NCBI RefSeq assembly: GCF_963662255.1
Contig: NC_085055.1
Coordinates: 16,974,704-17,038,703 of the forward strand
Origin: Cinclus cinclus
Lineage: Eukaryota; Chordata; Aves; Passeriformes; Cinclidae
DNA length: 64,000 nucleotides
Direction: 5' to 3'
This document shows positions 53,001 through 64,000 of this stretch, piece by piece (the stretch's first letter is position 1; each line of letters opens with the position of its first letter). The translations under genes and the position numbers were made by a program. The notes below the pieces were generated by a model. The model worked only from the letters and a program-made list of their open reading frames with translations. It searched no databases and had not been told where the DNA came from.

Positions 53001-55618
53001 GTAAATGGTACTGCTGAGAATGTTGCAGCAGGTGAGGAGTCAGAGAGTGCCTTTTTACTAGATGTATTCACGACCATTTCAGCACAACTAAATTCATTAC
53101 TCACTTGAGATGGAGAATATAAAAAGCGTTACAGAAATCCAAGCCAGCATAATTTGATTTTGGCACAGATTGCCAAGTTGGCCTGTTTCCAAAAAGAACA
53201 GACAACTTAAATTGAGAAGAGGCAGTACTGTGGTTATTAAATTAGCTTTAAATCAGCCCCACTCATTTTCAGATCTGTGCTAGTGCTTGAAGGGAGAAAT
53301 TTGCTAATCCCAACATCACTGCTTCTGTCTGCTTGGGAGGAAAAAAACTGAGCAGCCATACCACATCAGGAGAGATAAGCTGCTAACTAACCAGCTGCCA
53401 CTTCCCATCACAACTGCAACACAAGCATTGCACTGCTGAGCCTTGCCAAGTCTAAAATACTGGCTCTGCAAAGGATGGAGTCAGTGTCCACAGAGTAGAG
53501 TCTTATGGTCTGTAAGAACATGCAGAATTGATGAGGAGAGGCATCACATTTATTATACTATCATGCTTGATGCTGGCAGGGAATGGACTAAATTATCTCT
53601 GCAGCCAGTCTATTGACAAGGATGGGCTATTACTTGCATCTCTGAATTATGGGAGCTGGCATAACACAGTATCGCATTTTTAAGACAGGATTTTGCTGTA
53701 CTGACGTGGAAGGGTGAATGTAATTTTTATTGCATCAGTAGGAAAACATCACTATCAATATTGAAGTGCTTCACTGAAAAGTTTTGTAGTAGGTTTGATA
53801 ATGTCATATCTGCTTGTATTTAGTTCAGACGTGTAATGTTTCTCCAAAGACTTCTCCGTTAACATCTGTTAAAATGCTTCCATCAGATCATGCCCTTTGC
53901 AGCACTAAGAGCAGGAGAATTAGTGCTGTGGGAACAGTGATGTTCATACACTTGCTGAGTTCCTCTGCTTCGGGGTTTTCTCAAGTTGTATTTTCGTCTC
54001 ACGTAAATGACCTTGCAGCTGCCAAGGAGAAGTTTACCCCTGGAGTGTTTCAGCAGCTTTCAGCAGTGGCTTCCTGAGCATTGCCTGTTTCTGAAGAGCA
54101 ATGTGACATAGCTTACCATGCCTCCAGTTGCACCCCAACATCTGCAGTATATTAGTTTTGAAGGGGATGTAGCTGCATTCACCTCTACATTACTGGGATT
54201 TCCAAGGGGAAGAAGGAATGCATCTTCCTTCTGCCAGCCCCAGCAAAAAGGGTGGTTTCCTCAGGCATAGAAACCTGTAAATGCTGCCCATTTTTATGGG
54301 ATTTCCCCATATTTCAAGAGAAGTCCCAATATTTTCTGGGGTTTCCCAGCTCTTCCCTATTATACAACTTCAGTAGGAAGGTGACAACTTATGTCATTTA
54401 TTTGCTTAATGTTTTTTTTAGGAGATTTTGAGAACTGACATCCATGATGTTTCCAAGGAGCATCTGACCAAGATTAAGATTGTGTTGACACCTGTCTGGT
54501 TTTGAAGAGCAGGCATTTTATGATTTCTGTCTTACTAAGAGTTGAGATTGTTGTAGAATCATTAGCCTGATAGTATCAGCTCTGGCAAGGGTGGGTTATT
54601 GGTGTAGTCAATGTCACAAATTTTCTGCAGGAAATGTTCATGTTTTAGTGAAACCTCTACACAGGAAAAATGGCTGTGTGAAGTGCTGGTGCCTCATAAA
54701 TGTTAGTGCATATATTTCTTTCACTTTGAGTTTTCTGGTAAATGGTTGCTGTAAGGTTTCCTACTGAAGATAACAGTTTCACTACTACAAGTTTGTTTGC
54801 TGCTGAACTTGAATTGAGTGAACTTTTTTCAGGCCTAGGTATCGTTACCAAAATCACGGGTACAGCATAGATGGTACACTCAGTGTGCATGGTGTTCTCT
54901 CTTCATGGTTTTAACTCCTTGAAATATATGTTTATAAAGTAATATTTAATAAATAGATTCAATGACTGATTTAATGACATAAAGCCTGAAATTTCTGCCA
55001 AAAAGATCCTGCGGTGACTTAACACAATTTGGAAGGGAATGAGAGCAAGCTGTGTATAGTGATGTGGCCAAGTGACCCCGTTAAGTTCCTATAGGGAACC
55101 TCTGTCAGCAAAAGGCAGAGAGAGACCTCACTAAGAGATATGGCTGATACTCAGCCCAAGAGCTCCTTGAGCAGGACTGGATCATTGTGTGCCGACTGGG
55201 GCAGGCCAGGGCTGAGAACTGCCTTGGGATAACTTAAGGTGATGTGGCTGGGTTCATAACAAGTCTTATGGACATAGCAGGGCTCCTTGTCTTAACTGGG
55301 CATCACAAAACTAGAATCCAGTCCCATGACAGAATCTAAAACAAACATTAAAGTGGTTTTCTTCTTTTCATTTGTTACTGTTATGTGTTGATCTTGCCTG
55401 TCTTTTACAATCCATTAATGTCTCAGCATCGTAGATAGTGCTTGTGCCCTGTGAATGCTAAATAGTAATGATTTTTAGAAGTTTATTTCTCTCAAGTGTG
55501 CAAATGAGAGTGTGAGAGTTAATAGATCGAGAAGAGAGGCAATGGATTGAACTGCTGAAGGAGCAGTCCTAACTTTTTTAATTGCTTTGCCAGACTTTGG
55601 TAGAGCTTTGATGCTTTA

Positions 55619-55678
55619 AGCAGGGAGTTGGAGTAGATGGCCTGCAGAGGTTCTGAGTTATTTTGTGATTCTTGCATC
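55619..55678 (+). mobile_element. CR1 LINE 3'-end fragment
   Basis: GCAGGGAGTTGGAGTAGATG then GCCTGCAGAGGTTC, GAGTTATTTTGTGATTCTTG matches the CR1 3' terminus (GGTTGGACTAGATGACC..AGAGGT..TTCTGTGATTCT), with the CCCTTCCAACC portion deleted. The terminal 8-base direct repeats are degenerate. Only the last 60 bases or so are recognisable. Confidence 0.65.
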
Positions 55679-56949
55679 AGCTGTTCAGCAATTGAATAAC
55701 TTTCTAAGAACATGTTTATTCCTATGTTTTAATCTAATTTGTGTGGCTTTGTTACTGATACTTAATTAAACTTTTCATTGATGCATTTGATGCCAAGGGG
55801 AGTCATGGACTCACTGTAGAAAGGAAACAATGTTCATAAGAAATCTGGAGATGACTGTGATTACAGAATAAACAAAAACTTTCTAGAGCTACTATTACAT
55901 CTGAATCATTATATGTATAATGGACCATACATGAATGAGATAGGTAAAATCATATGATGGACATTCTCATTGGAGAAATTTGTTTTATAGAAATGTCAAA
56001 GCTTTCTTTTTCAATACATCTTGGTTCTGGTTTAGGGAAGACAGAGGGGAATTTTATATAATTCTGAATAGCCAATGAAAGTACAGTGGATAAAATACTA
56101 CTTGTCTAATCTCCACTTTTGAATTGGACTAAGAGAATAAATGTTTCTGCATTTGCTTTCCACTAGTGTCCTTTTTCTACCTCATCACTTTCTTTTCCAT
56201 CCCTTCTGGCAGTTCTCTTGCCCTTTCTCATTCACTCTTCCTGATGCTTATATCTTTGAACTGAGCAAATGTTCTCACTCTAGTACATGACTCTTAATTT
56301 GTTTAATCTGTTCTAGCATGTCAGGCAGGCTCCTCTTTTTCTCTTTTTGGGTTGTATTTCAAGACAATGTGACTTTACTTTTTCCTGCAGTGGTTTCTTA
56401 CTTTACTGCTGTTTCAGGTAATAGTAGTACTGGTGTGATGATACTAGTCCTGCTTTCCGACAAGAGAAGCCATGGAGCTGGATGCCAGATAGTTTATCCC
56501 AGGAGAATAGTCTTGGATTATTACCAAGTAAAACAATATGGTGGCTTTCACAAGCTGTCAGCAGTTCCAAAGGTGAATTGTGTAAGACAATTTCTTACAT
56601 GTAAGACAGTTTCTTATTCTGAAACATATTAGTTCACAGTCCTATGTTCAGTTCAAACTGTGTCCATCAATTTTCTTGCTGTATTTATGGAGAAAGAATT
56701 CCTGGGACTTCCAGGTAAATTATTGTGAAGATTTCAGTCTCTGTAATGAGCTGACAGATTGCTCTGAAGTTTTGAGATGGAGAGTGGCTGTTACAGGTGG
56801 CCCAGCTTCCTCACTTCAGTCTCATGCATGAGCTCAGATGCAACAAGCTGGGCAGAATGGAATGAAATGAGAAGCATGCTTTGGTGTACAAAAGCAAAAA
56901 TGCCACAGATCTCACTTTATGAAGGGGGAGGTAAGCAAATTTGTGTGTA

Positions 56950-56986
56950 GAGAGATCACCTGATCTTTTCTTTTTTTCCACAGCAG
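56950..56986 (+). promoter_or_regulatory. DOCK10: Exon 2 splice acceptor with tandem CAGCAG (NAGNAG)
   Basis: A pyrimidine tract (CTTTTCTTTTTTTCCA) is followed by CAGCAG at 56981-56986 and then GAAAAACCC. Either AG can serve, so exon 2 starts at 56984 with an extra Gln or at 56987 with Glu. Both keep the frame. NAGNAG acceptors commonly give isoforms differing by one residue. Confidence 0.8.
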
Positions 56987-57103
56987 GAAAAACCCAAACT
57001 CTTGGAGCCTTTGGATTATGAAGCTGTTATCACAGAGATCGAAAAAAATATTGGGGACAGCCAGTTTAAAGATCTGATATTATTCCCTGATGATGACTTT
57101 TCA
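56984..57103 (+). CDS. DOCK10: DOCK10 coding exon 2 (DOCK-C/D N-terminal region)
   Basis: The exon reads (Q)[20 protein letters not shown], then [19 protein letters not shown]. The [12 protein letters not shown] block and the LFP.DDF ending are hallmarks of the N-terminal region shared by DOCK9, DOCK10 and DOCK11, just before the PH domain; the [11 protein letters not shown] and LLFP.DDFS form fits DOCK10 best. It has no stop, enters in phase 0 and ends in phase 0 at TCA/GTAAGT (GT at 57104). It would join exon 1 to give ...GRPQLR(Q)EKPKLL. Both flanking splice sites are good. Codons show third-position change typical of a conserved exon. The next exon (in mammals starting near AATVSWDI, from memory) was not found before 64000. 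Confidence 0.95.
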
Positions 57104-57499
57104 GTAAGTACAAGGAAAATGTGTTATTCCTTTGCTTAGGTTTGTTCTGTTCATTTTTTAATCTCTCCTGCTAGAGGGAGAGCTAGAAGTTGTCCAAGGG
57201 CTCTCTAAGATTTTCTTAACTCGTGCATAATGCCGTTCTTCCTTCCCAAATTCGTGGGCTTTTGTTGTTGTTTTTTTGGTTTTTTTCTCTGACATTTATG
57301 TATGCATCACTTTACTGCTCAGGATTAGATAAAACTTGAAGCCCTGGTTGTTCCCAGATAGATTTCAGGAACTCATTAAACATGTTATTTTATAGCTTGT
57401 ATTTGTCTGTTTGCTCAGCACAGTGTTAGTTTGGCCAGTCCTAGAATTTCTCCCTACTATTATAACCTAATTTAATTTGAAACTTCTGTTCCTGTTCTG

Positions 57500-57790
57500 T
57501 TTGATGTGTTTGACCACTAGATAGAGTCTCTGGTGCTGAGGAAGGCTCTCATGGTGGAACACTGAGGAGCAGTGGATCCCTGGCCCCACAGCCATGGAGC
57601 TGCCTGACCTCATCCTGGGTACCCCATTGCTCGTCCTGGCCAAGACTGAGAGCCTGGAGGCCCAGGGCAGCTCTCCAGTGGCAGTGCTGGGGTGCTCAGA
57701 AGGGTGCCTGGGGAGGTTTGTTGCCAGGCAAGTGCACGGGCAGGTTGCCTGCACTGAACAGCAGCTCCTGCAAAGTCACCTCATCTTTGT
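57500..57790. other. GC-rich block in intron 2
   Basis: About 290 bases are sharply GC-richer than the AT-rich flanks but low in CpG. They hold a 66-codon + strand frame starting at the ATG at 57594 that resembles no known protein. It could be a degenerate GC-rich retroelement or a regulatory block. Confidence 0.3.
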
Positions 57791-58276
57791 ATAACATTTA
57801 GGTTTTGATGAATAGGCATTCTCTAATGGAAAGACATTTCAATTTGTGACCAACTGTAACTGCTCTGTGAGGGCCCTTCCCATCAGCTCAAGGCACTGAT
57901 ACTGTCCTAGGAGGGCAGCTTAATCTAATTGACTGCTTTGTTTTACTAAATGGCTCTATTTCCTTGGTGGCATTAACTGAGTTAATGTGCTCCTGGGATT
58001 GAGAAAAGCTATACAGAATAGATTTCCTCGTTATTGTTAATTCCTTTATCCATTTTGCACATTTGTCAATTTATGAAATTGAAACTTAGCATTACAAAGC
58101 TGACTAGACATACTGTGTGCTGTCACAAGGCCCTTGAGCCCTTTGATTTAGAATAACTGAGCCCAAGTCCATGGAGCAAATCTTCTCAGTGAAATAAGAA
58201 TCTTGTCCTGCTGCTGAAGACCTCTGTCTGTCAAGCATATTTTAATATCTGTATTTTCATTTTATTTCAAGCAGTC

Positions 58277-58322
58277 GTTGCCTGAATTTTAGTAGCCTGA
58301 ATAGTTGCCTGAATTTTAGTAG
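58277..58322 (+). repeat. 19-base direct repeat, period 27
   Basis: GTTGCCTGAATTTTAGTAG occurs at 58277-58295 and again, identically, at 58304-58322. It is a short local duplication in intron 2. Confidence 0.85.
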
Positions 58323-58368
58323 GTAGTTCTATTCTGTTTCCTCTGTTATGCTTTGCAACTGTGTGACA

Positions 58369-58410
58369 TAATCTATTTTAATTCAAAAAATAATAAGAAA
58401 AAATAGATTA
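58369..58410. repeat. 11-bp inverted repeat, AT-rich
   Basis: TAATCTATTTT at 58369-58379 pairs with AAAATAGATTA at 58400-58410 across a 20-base A-rich spacer. It is a weak hairpin and could be chance in AT-rich DNA. Confidence 0.5.
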
Positions 58411-61400
58411 AAACAGATAAGAGAGGTAGTTGCATGGTAGAGGTGGTCTGTACTCACAGAAGAGCAAAGGCCATGGTAGGTAGGGTCCATATCCTTGCAG
58501 TGAACCTCTCTCATCTTTATCATCTCCTGTTGAAGTCAGTGTGAGTGGCAAGAGCCTCTGTCACCAGACAGGACTGCAGGGCTTTTCTCCCAGGCAGGTC
58601 TTCCAGTTGCAGAGTATCTATTTACAGTCCTGTTCCCTCCTGCTGAAATATTACCTGAGCACAAAAGTCTGGGTCAGCCATTTGAGTAGAAAGACATCCA
58701 TGGTCTGACTGAATTAGGAGGTGCCCAGGCTTGCCCAGAGTGGGATTTAATGGGATAATGCCTGAGGAAATGGTGGTCAGCTCTGTTTAACTCCTAATGA
58801 TTGCACTTGCTGCAGACTTCATGTCTCAGTGTTGATACAGCCCAGGTTTGGGGCTGTGGGTGAGCACATCCTATGGGCAAAAGTCTCTTCAGAGTGAAAC
58901 TCCAACCAAGGGAGTTGGCTGAAGTAGTGAACATAGGAGAAAATTCTGCTTTTAATGATTTCCTATTTTTGGATCTATTGTGTTCGCCGCATACATCAGT
59001 TATGGGTGAATTATTGCAGTTTCTACAGTAATTGTTTCATCTCAGATTTGCTTCTCTTTTTGACTTGCATTCAAAGAGAATGCTGTTATTCTCACAAGAC
59101 TTCTGTTGATCATTTCCGACCTCTTATGTGAAGTCTGTGGAGCAGCAGAGAATTTTTTATATGAATCTGAGCCTGATAGGCTGTCTTCCTCTATTCCCTG
59201 CATCTCCACAGAAGAGTACAAGATGTATGCATTACAGATGCCTTCTCTGGTTTTATTCCAGTTGGGGAAAAGATATTTCACTTCTTTTGTAACCATGCCT
59301 AATAATCCCTTTAAAAATAAAAATCATTGATTCATATCAGTTCCACTTCTTGTTTTCCTAGCAGTTCATTCCTTATAACTCCTTTGCCTGCCCATTTTCC
59401 ATTTCAGAAAAAGCATGTCAGCTCAGCTTCATTTTTCACCAATTCCTGGATCCCATGAACAATTTTCCTTTCTGTTGCTGTGCTGTGAAAAAATGGCCAA
59501 TGGAAATTTCTGCAGCAATGGATCAGTACAGAGCTTACACTGTACATCTTGGTGGTAGTAAGAGGGAGTTGATGGGCTTCCTGTTGTACTTATAAAAAGC
59601 TTGGTGATGATCCTGGTAGTTTTGCACCCTTGCCATTGGGTTGCTGTTCTTCCTTCACCTTCTCTTCCCCAGAACTGGCCACACTGTCCTTGACAGCTGG
59701 AGCTGCTGCTGTCTGGGATTCCTATTTATCACTTTTCTGCTGCATGTTTGCCAGAAATGAAATCATGAAGGAAGTGCTACACCTTTTTTCAAGTTGGTCT
59801 CACTCCCGCCTTTAACTTTTAACATCTTAGTGTTACCTGGATTTGTTATATATCTGTACTTCTGTTCCTAAGCACTGTCATATATCCAAACAAAATACTT
59901 GCTGTATACTTTCATAGGTACTTTTTTATCTTTTCTTCCATCCTTTGGAAATTTACTGAACACCCAGCACCCTCTTTTCAAATCTCTAGGATCTGAAGTC
60001 TTGCTTAAAATCACTGCTGCTCCTCCTTAGTGGCAACATGCTCAGCACACCTTTTCCTGCATGGAGGTTTAGTAATTAAATATGTTAATGGTATGTTGGT
60101 AAATTGTTTTTTATAATAAGTTAATTGTTTTAAAAAGATAGATTAAAGTATTTAATAGTCACTTAAATTTGTACAGTATAAAAGCATGTTAAACTCTCTG
60201 GGTCATGAAAATTTGTTCTTCCTTTTCACTTTCCTAAAGTCAAAGTATGACTTTCCTAAATCTTTTTGAAAAGCAGAACTCAGGCTTTTTTAAACTATTT
60301 GTATAAATATGGCAAAATGCCTGGTTTTCAACCTGCAATAGAAACAAGAATTCATTGCCTAAATTTAGGACTGGTGTAAAATGGCAAAACTTGTCTTCAT
60401 AATGTAAAACCTATGGAAGTTCAGCCTGGTGTGCTCCTGACTCTTTGGGCTTCTGAAAGCCCACCTGGGAGGGGTTTCAAGCATCACAGAGGCCTTAGAA
60501 GAAGAGGGGCTGGGTTGTGAAATTGCTCTACTTGCCATCACTGCAGGCGTGATTGCTTCCAGGCTTCATTTTTTTAGCTCTGAACAAAAGCCAAAATCTC
60601 CCTATTTTTCAGGTTGTGAAACCGCTGCTTTCTGGATACTGTGCAGGGATAAAAGTTGTTCATTTGCATACAGAAGTTCATACCAGAACCAGATGCATCT
60701 GTAAGGGGAGGGATCAAGAGTCATCAAAGACACTGCCTCTTAACATGAAATGTGTGTGCCATAGGGGCAGCTGCAAGTGCAGGCCTTGGAGTCTCCTTGG
60801 AAAAACCCCTGGAAACCTGAGTGTTATTTCTAAGATCAGAAGAGTAACAGTGGTGAAACCATGAATTATTTCAAATAGCACATGCTTTAGCTCCCACTTT
60901 CCTTGTGAGTATCCACTTATTCTTAGGGGATCAGAAATGGAGTCCATACTCTCATGATTAATGGGGTTATGGGTATCCTTGGCATCCAGTTTGCATCTGG
61001 ACTCCTGGGGAGGAACTCCAACTGTTTAAAGAGAGCTAATGCTGTGAGCAAAGCATAGCTCCTCACACTGAATTTGATTCAGGGAGTGATGAGGTAAAAT
61101 CTGTCCTTTAAATGTGCCTTGTTCCAGCTTTCCTTTCTCTTTGCCCCCACAGAGATGGTGAGGTCTGTGCTGGGACTTCAGCCTGTCAGGGAGCCCTGTA
61201 CCACAACAGCCCCTGCACCGTGGTATTTGATCAGCATACTTGCATCTTAGCCTTCTTTTTTATTTTGATGGACTATATCATTGCATGTTTTGGTGACATT
61301 AAGTAAATCTGTTTACTTGGATGAAAGTGGGACTGAGCAGCTGTTTTTTAGAGAGCCTGAACTTAAGTGTTACCAGGGAGGAACATGTCAGCCCGTGTGT

Positions 61401-61779
61401 GGTTAGGTCTCTTCAAAAGGTAGCCTTTGCAGGAAGTAAATATCATTGTTGTTGATGTGACCCTCTAAAGATTTAACCACTGCAAACATGCTTTCAGACT
61501 AAAAGCTGTTTGGAATAGATTTAGACTGAAAATGTATGAAATAGCTAACGGACTTTGAACTCCGTTTTCAAATGCTAAATTCACCATGTCACTGGGAAAT
61601 AGTCACTGCCTGAAAACATTATTCCTACTCAGTGTTTGAGAAGGAGCAGAATTAACTTCTGTGTTTCAGTGTAGAAGGTGAATGTGGCAAGGGAAGGTTC
61701 TTAGTGAAATTACACCTTATAACTCATCCAGTACCTGGGGCCAAGAGCTTAGGCAAATGAGACAGCCTGGCAGTGCCAG

Positions 61780-62060
61780 ACATCATGGTTAGATATAGGA
61801 TATTTGAATAAAATTAATTAAAAATAATTCAGAAGAATTATAGACTTGAATGCTTTAGGCTGATACCTGCATTATTTGATTACCACAGTTTACGTGCACA
61901 AATGAGAGGGTAATTGGTCTCTGGCTTGAACAAACAATTGCCATGATTGGCTAAACATTAGAAAATTAGGCTGAATTCACAGCACATTTATAAATCCTGA
62001 ATTCTCTAAATAAAATCTCTGCTTTTTGGATGACTGTTTCTGAAGCATATATTCTGTTGT
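61780..62060. other. AT-rich candidate conserved non-coding element
   Basis: A repeat-free block containing AAAATTAATTAAAAATAATT, GGTAATTGG, a CCAAT-like inverted box (GATTGGC) and AACAATTGCC. The dense homeodomain- and SOX-like words resemble vertebrate intronic regulatory elements. Evidence is compositional only. Confidence 0.2.
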
Positions 62061-64000
62061 TGAAATTTAGTTCTTTTCTGAATAAAGCAGTTTTGGTGAA
62101 TAATGCCATGCCTGATCAGCCTTTAAGAGTATTTAACTTTGGAAGTAATTGACTATGAACAGGAAGAGCCTTTGTGGTCAAGTTTTGCAGCTAAGTGGTT
62201 AAACATAACTAGTTCTCAGAAGGGAAGTGCTTTGTAGATTTTAAGCACAAGTTTAAATATAACAATACGCAACATTTTCCACGTCTCAATTCTTTGTAAA
62301 TAAACCTGTGATATTCTTTGTCAAAGTCTACGAAGGCAACAAGCCCATTGTTACCTGATTTCTCAGGTTTGTGGGGCTGTGTTTCTTTATTTCAAGTGCA
62401 GTCTCATTGGGAAGGATGATGGGGTAACATACCATGGGCAGAACAGTGGGCTTGGGTTACCTGTCTAGTTCAGCTCCAGTATTTTTAACATGTTGTGCAA
62501 GGAAAGGGAGGCACAATGGCCCCACTAAGACAAATATTAGCTCTCTCAGTCACTGTGTTCGTATCAGTTGACAAAAAGTGTTATATTAGGTAAAAAAACT
62601 GGCTTGCTCTACGTCTTCCAGTGCCTATAAAAAATGGTACTGGAAACTACTTTCTGTGGAATGCATGGAGCAGGCAGGTTTTGCTGTGGGCAAGAAGAAC
62701 AGACTGTTGGTTTCTCTTCTATGCCCCATCATGACAGGGTCAGTGGGAGGCACAGGGTGCATTTACATCTCTCTTCCCATGGCCTCCCACTCTGCCTCAG
62801 TCTGGGAAAGAGCAGTGGACTTTCAGCAGTGCTGTGTGTGCTGGGATGGTGGTGCTTTGTGGCTGCAGTGCCCGGCCCTGGGAAAAGCTCTGGATCATGG
62901 GCCACAGGGGCACTCCAGGCTTTCCAGCTGTGCTCAGGGATTGTGTCTTGTCGTGACTGCTTAAAAAATGTTGCTGCTTAAAATGTCACGTTTGTGTGAA
63001 GTAAAAAGGAATAAGGTGCATTTCAGAGACTGTGGGTACTGCTGGGAAGTCCCTAAGCAACCAAGAATTCAGATATCTATTATTAACCATGGCCTGAAAA
63101 TTCATACTTCTCTATCTGTTGTCTCTTTTACTCATAGACTCAATGATTGTGTAAATCACTTCATGCAGGCATTGGTAACACAGCTGGGTAGAGCCCAGGA
63201 ACCCACATTAGGAAAATGCGATGGGATTCTTCTCACTTTCTGATGTATTTGAGGCCACCATCACTTTCTGTGAGAGTCATGGTTTAATCCTATTGTATCC
63301 TGAGGTCTCTGGGTGAAAAGTTTGGGGAATCCCATGATGTCTCTGCCTGAGTGACACATACCTTTCTTTCATAACTACTTATGTGGAAAGTGATGGGAAA
63401 TAAGAGTGGTTCATGTAAACTCTAAGGAAAAATGCAGTCAATAATATCCAGGCACTCGTTGTGTAGAGTTTGGGTGCTTCAATTTATAAAGAGAAAACAT
63501 CACCTTTAGTCTTAGGGTGAGGCTATGGAGGAGAGCCTCCAGGGACACAGTAGGTAATGCAGGCTGCTTCATGGTATTAGTACATCATGACTCTTCACAC
63601 TAAACCAGTTGTGTGCCACAGGCCTTCCTCTGGGAATTGTGGGTTTTCCTGTAATGGAAGAGAAAATGTGTTTGGGAGGCCAGATTTGTCTGGGTTTCAG
63701 TCCTTTGCTCTCTTGAATGACAGAGTTACACCATTGTAACTGAGAGCATAATCTTGGCTGCTGGGCATTGATTTGGGTTGTTTTCTTCTCTTATGGCAGA
63801 GAAAATTAGTGGGACAGATCTGTAGGTTAGCTGAAAATAGCCCAGAGCTTCCTCTTGTGAGCCTTGTGCGAAGTGGCAGCCTTGGCCGACCCCAGCACAG
63901 CCCTGCTGGTGGCCCTGGCTTGGTGCTGGCCCGCTGGGAGCCAAGAGAAGCGTGGCTCCCTGTGGAGAACTTCAGGAGATCCACTTCTCTCTGTGGTTTC

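Larger units (their letters stand above)
515..56983 (+). other. DOCK10: DOCK10 intron 1 (about 56 kb)
   Basis: The intron runs from a GTGAGT donor at 515 to the polypyrimidine-AG acceptor before exon 2. It is AT-rich and CpG-depleted outside the listed islands, and open frames inside it are short and scattered on both strands without codon structure, apart from the candidate exons listed separately. It contains CR1 remnants, simple repeats and several GC-rich blocks. Stretches not listed individually (for example 7100-9300, 17400-18100, 33150-37500 and 46460-50000) show nothing I can name. Confidence 0.85.
57104..64000 (+). other. DOCK10: DOCK10 intron 2 (5' part, runs off the window)
   Basis: It starts with a GTAAGT donor. 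The sequence is AT-rich, with one GC-rich block near 57500-57790, a short direct repeat near 58280, and no segment resembling a following DOCK10 exon. Stretches 58450-60600 and 62300-64000 show nothing I can name. Confidence 0.85.

Noticed and set aside
55021..55330. GC-mixed block that might be an LTR
   Set aside because: No TG...CA ends, poly(A) signal pair or target-site duplication could be recognised.
60613..60700. Exon-like segment with acceptor TTTTTCAG and donor GTAAGG in intron 2
   Set aside because: At 88 bases it would shift the frame after exon 2, and its peptide does not resemble DOCK-D proteins; probably a decoy exon.
57104..64000. Search for DOCK10 exon 3
   Set aside because: No translated segment resembling the expected STVPED-type sequence was seen; the exon is presumably beyond the window.
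1..64000. tRNA, rRNA, CRISPR array or prokaryotic operon structure
   Set aside because: No cloverleaf with A/B boxes, no repeat-spacer array and no dense coding organisation was found.

Overview
The window reads as a vertebrate nuclear locus, most likely avian. It has one CpG-island promoter, consensus GT-AG splice sites, introns tens of kilobases long, little interspersed repeat, and the recognisable repeats are degenerate CR1-type LINE fragments, the dominant retrotransposon of birds and other sauropsids. A non-avian sauropsid cannot be excluded. There are no prokaryotic genes, and nearly all long open frames are chance frames in intron sequence.

The gene is the 5' end of DOCK10 (zizimin-3, a DOCK-D Rho-family guanine nucleotide exchange factor) on the + strand. 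A CpG island (about 55-890) carries the promoter and the first coding exon (401-514, 38 codons, starting MAGERTRRFTRSLLRPGQAA). Intron 1 (515-56983) is about 56 kb. Coding exon 2 (56984 or 56987 to 57103) encodes the conserved [12 protein letters not shown] segment. Intron 2 starts at 57104 and runs off the window. The PH, DHR1 and DHR2 domains lie beyond the right edge.

Intron 1 holds two short ATG-initiated frames that could be alternative first coding exons, because each reaches a splice donor in phase 0, the phase exon 2 requires. The stronger (25907-26071) starts with MGC, a potential myristoylation plus palmitoylation signal, has a run of five arginines and an acidic tail, keeps CpGs in an otherwise CpG-poor intron, and sits below a CpG- and ETS-motif-containing segment with a STAT-like palindrome. 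The other (45781-45882) encodes a 34-residue, very basic peptide ending at a strong GTGAGT donor. Alternative first coding exon use has been reported for mammalian DOCK10 in lymphocytes; which of these frames, if either, is the counterpart cannot be settled here. If both are used, the locus would join three different N-terminal modules to one catalytic body.

The rest of intron 1 and intron 2 contains a possible antisense first exon near 4.5 kb, at least four CR1 remnants, simple repeats, a perfect 48-bp tandem duplication, a hairpin, a polypurine tract, several GC-rich blocks and AT-rich segments that look like conserved non-coding elements. These last are judged from composition only.
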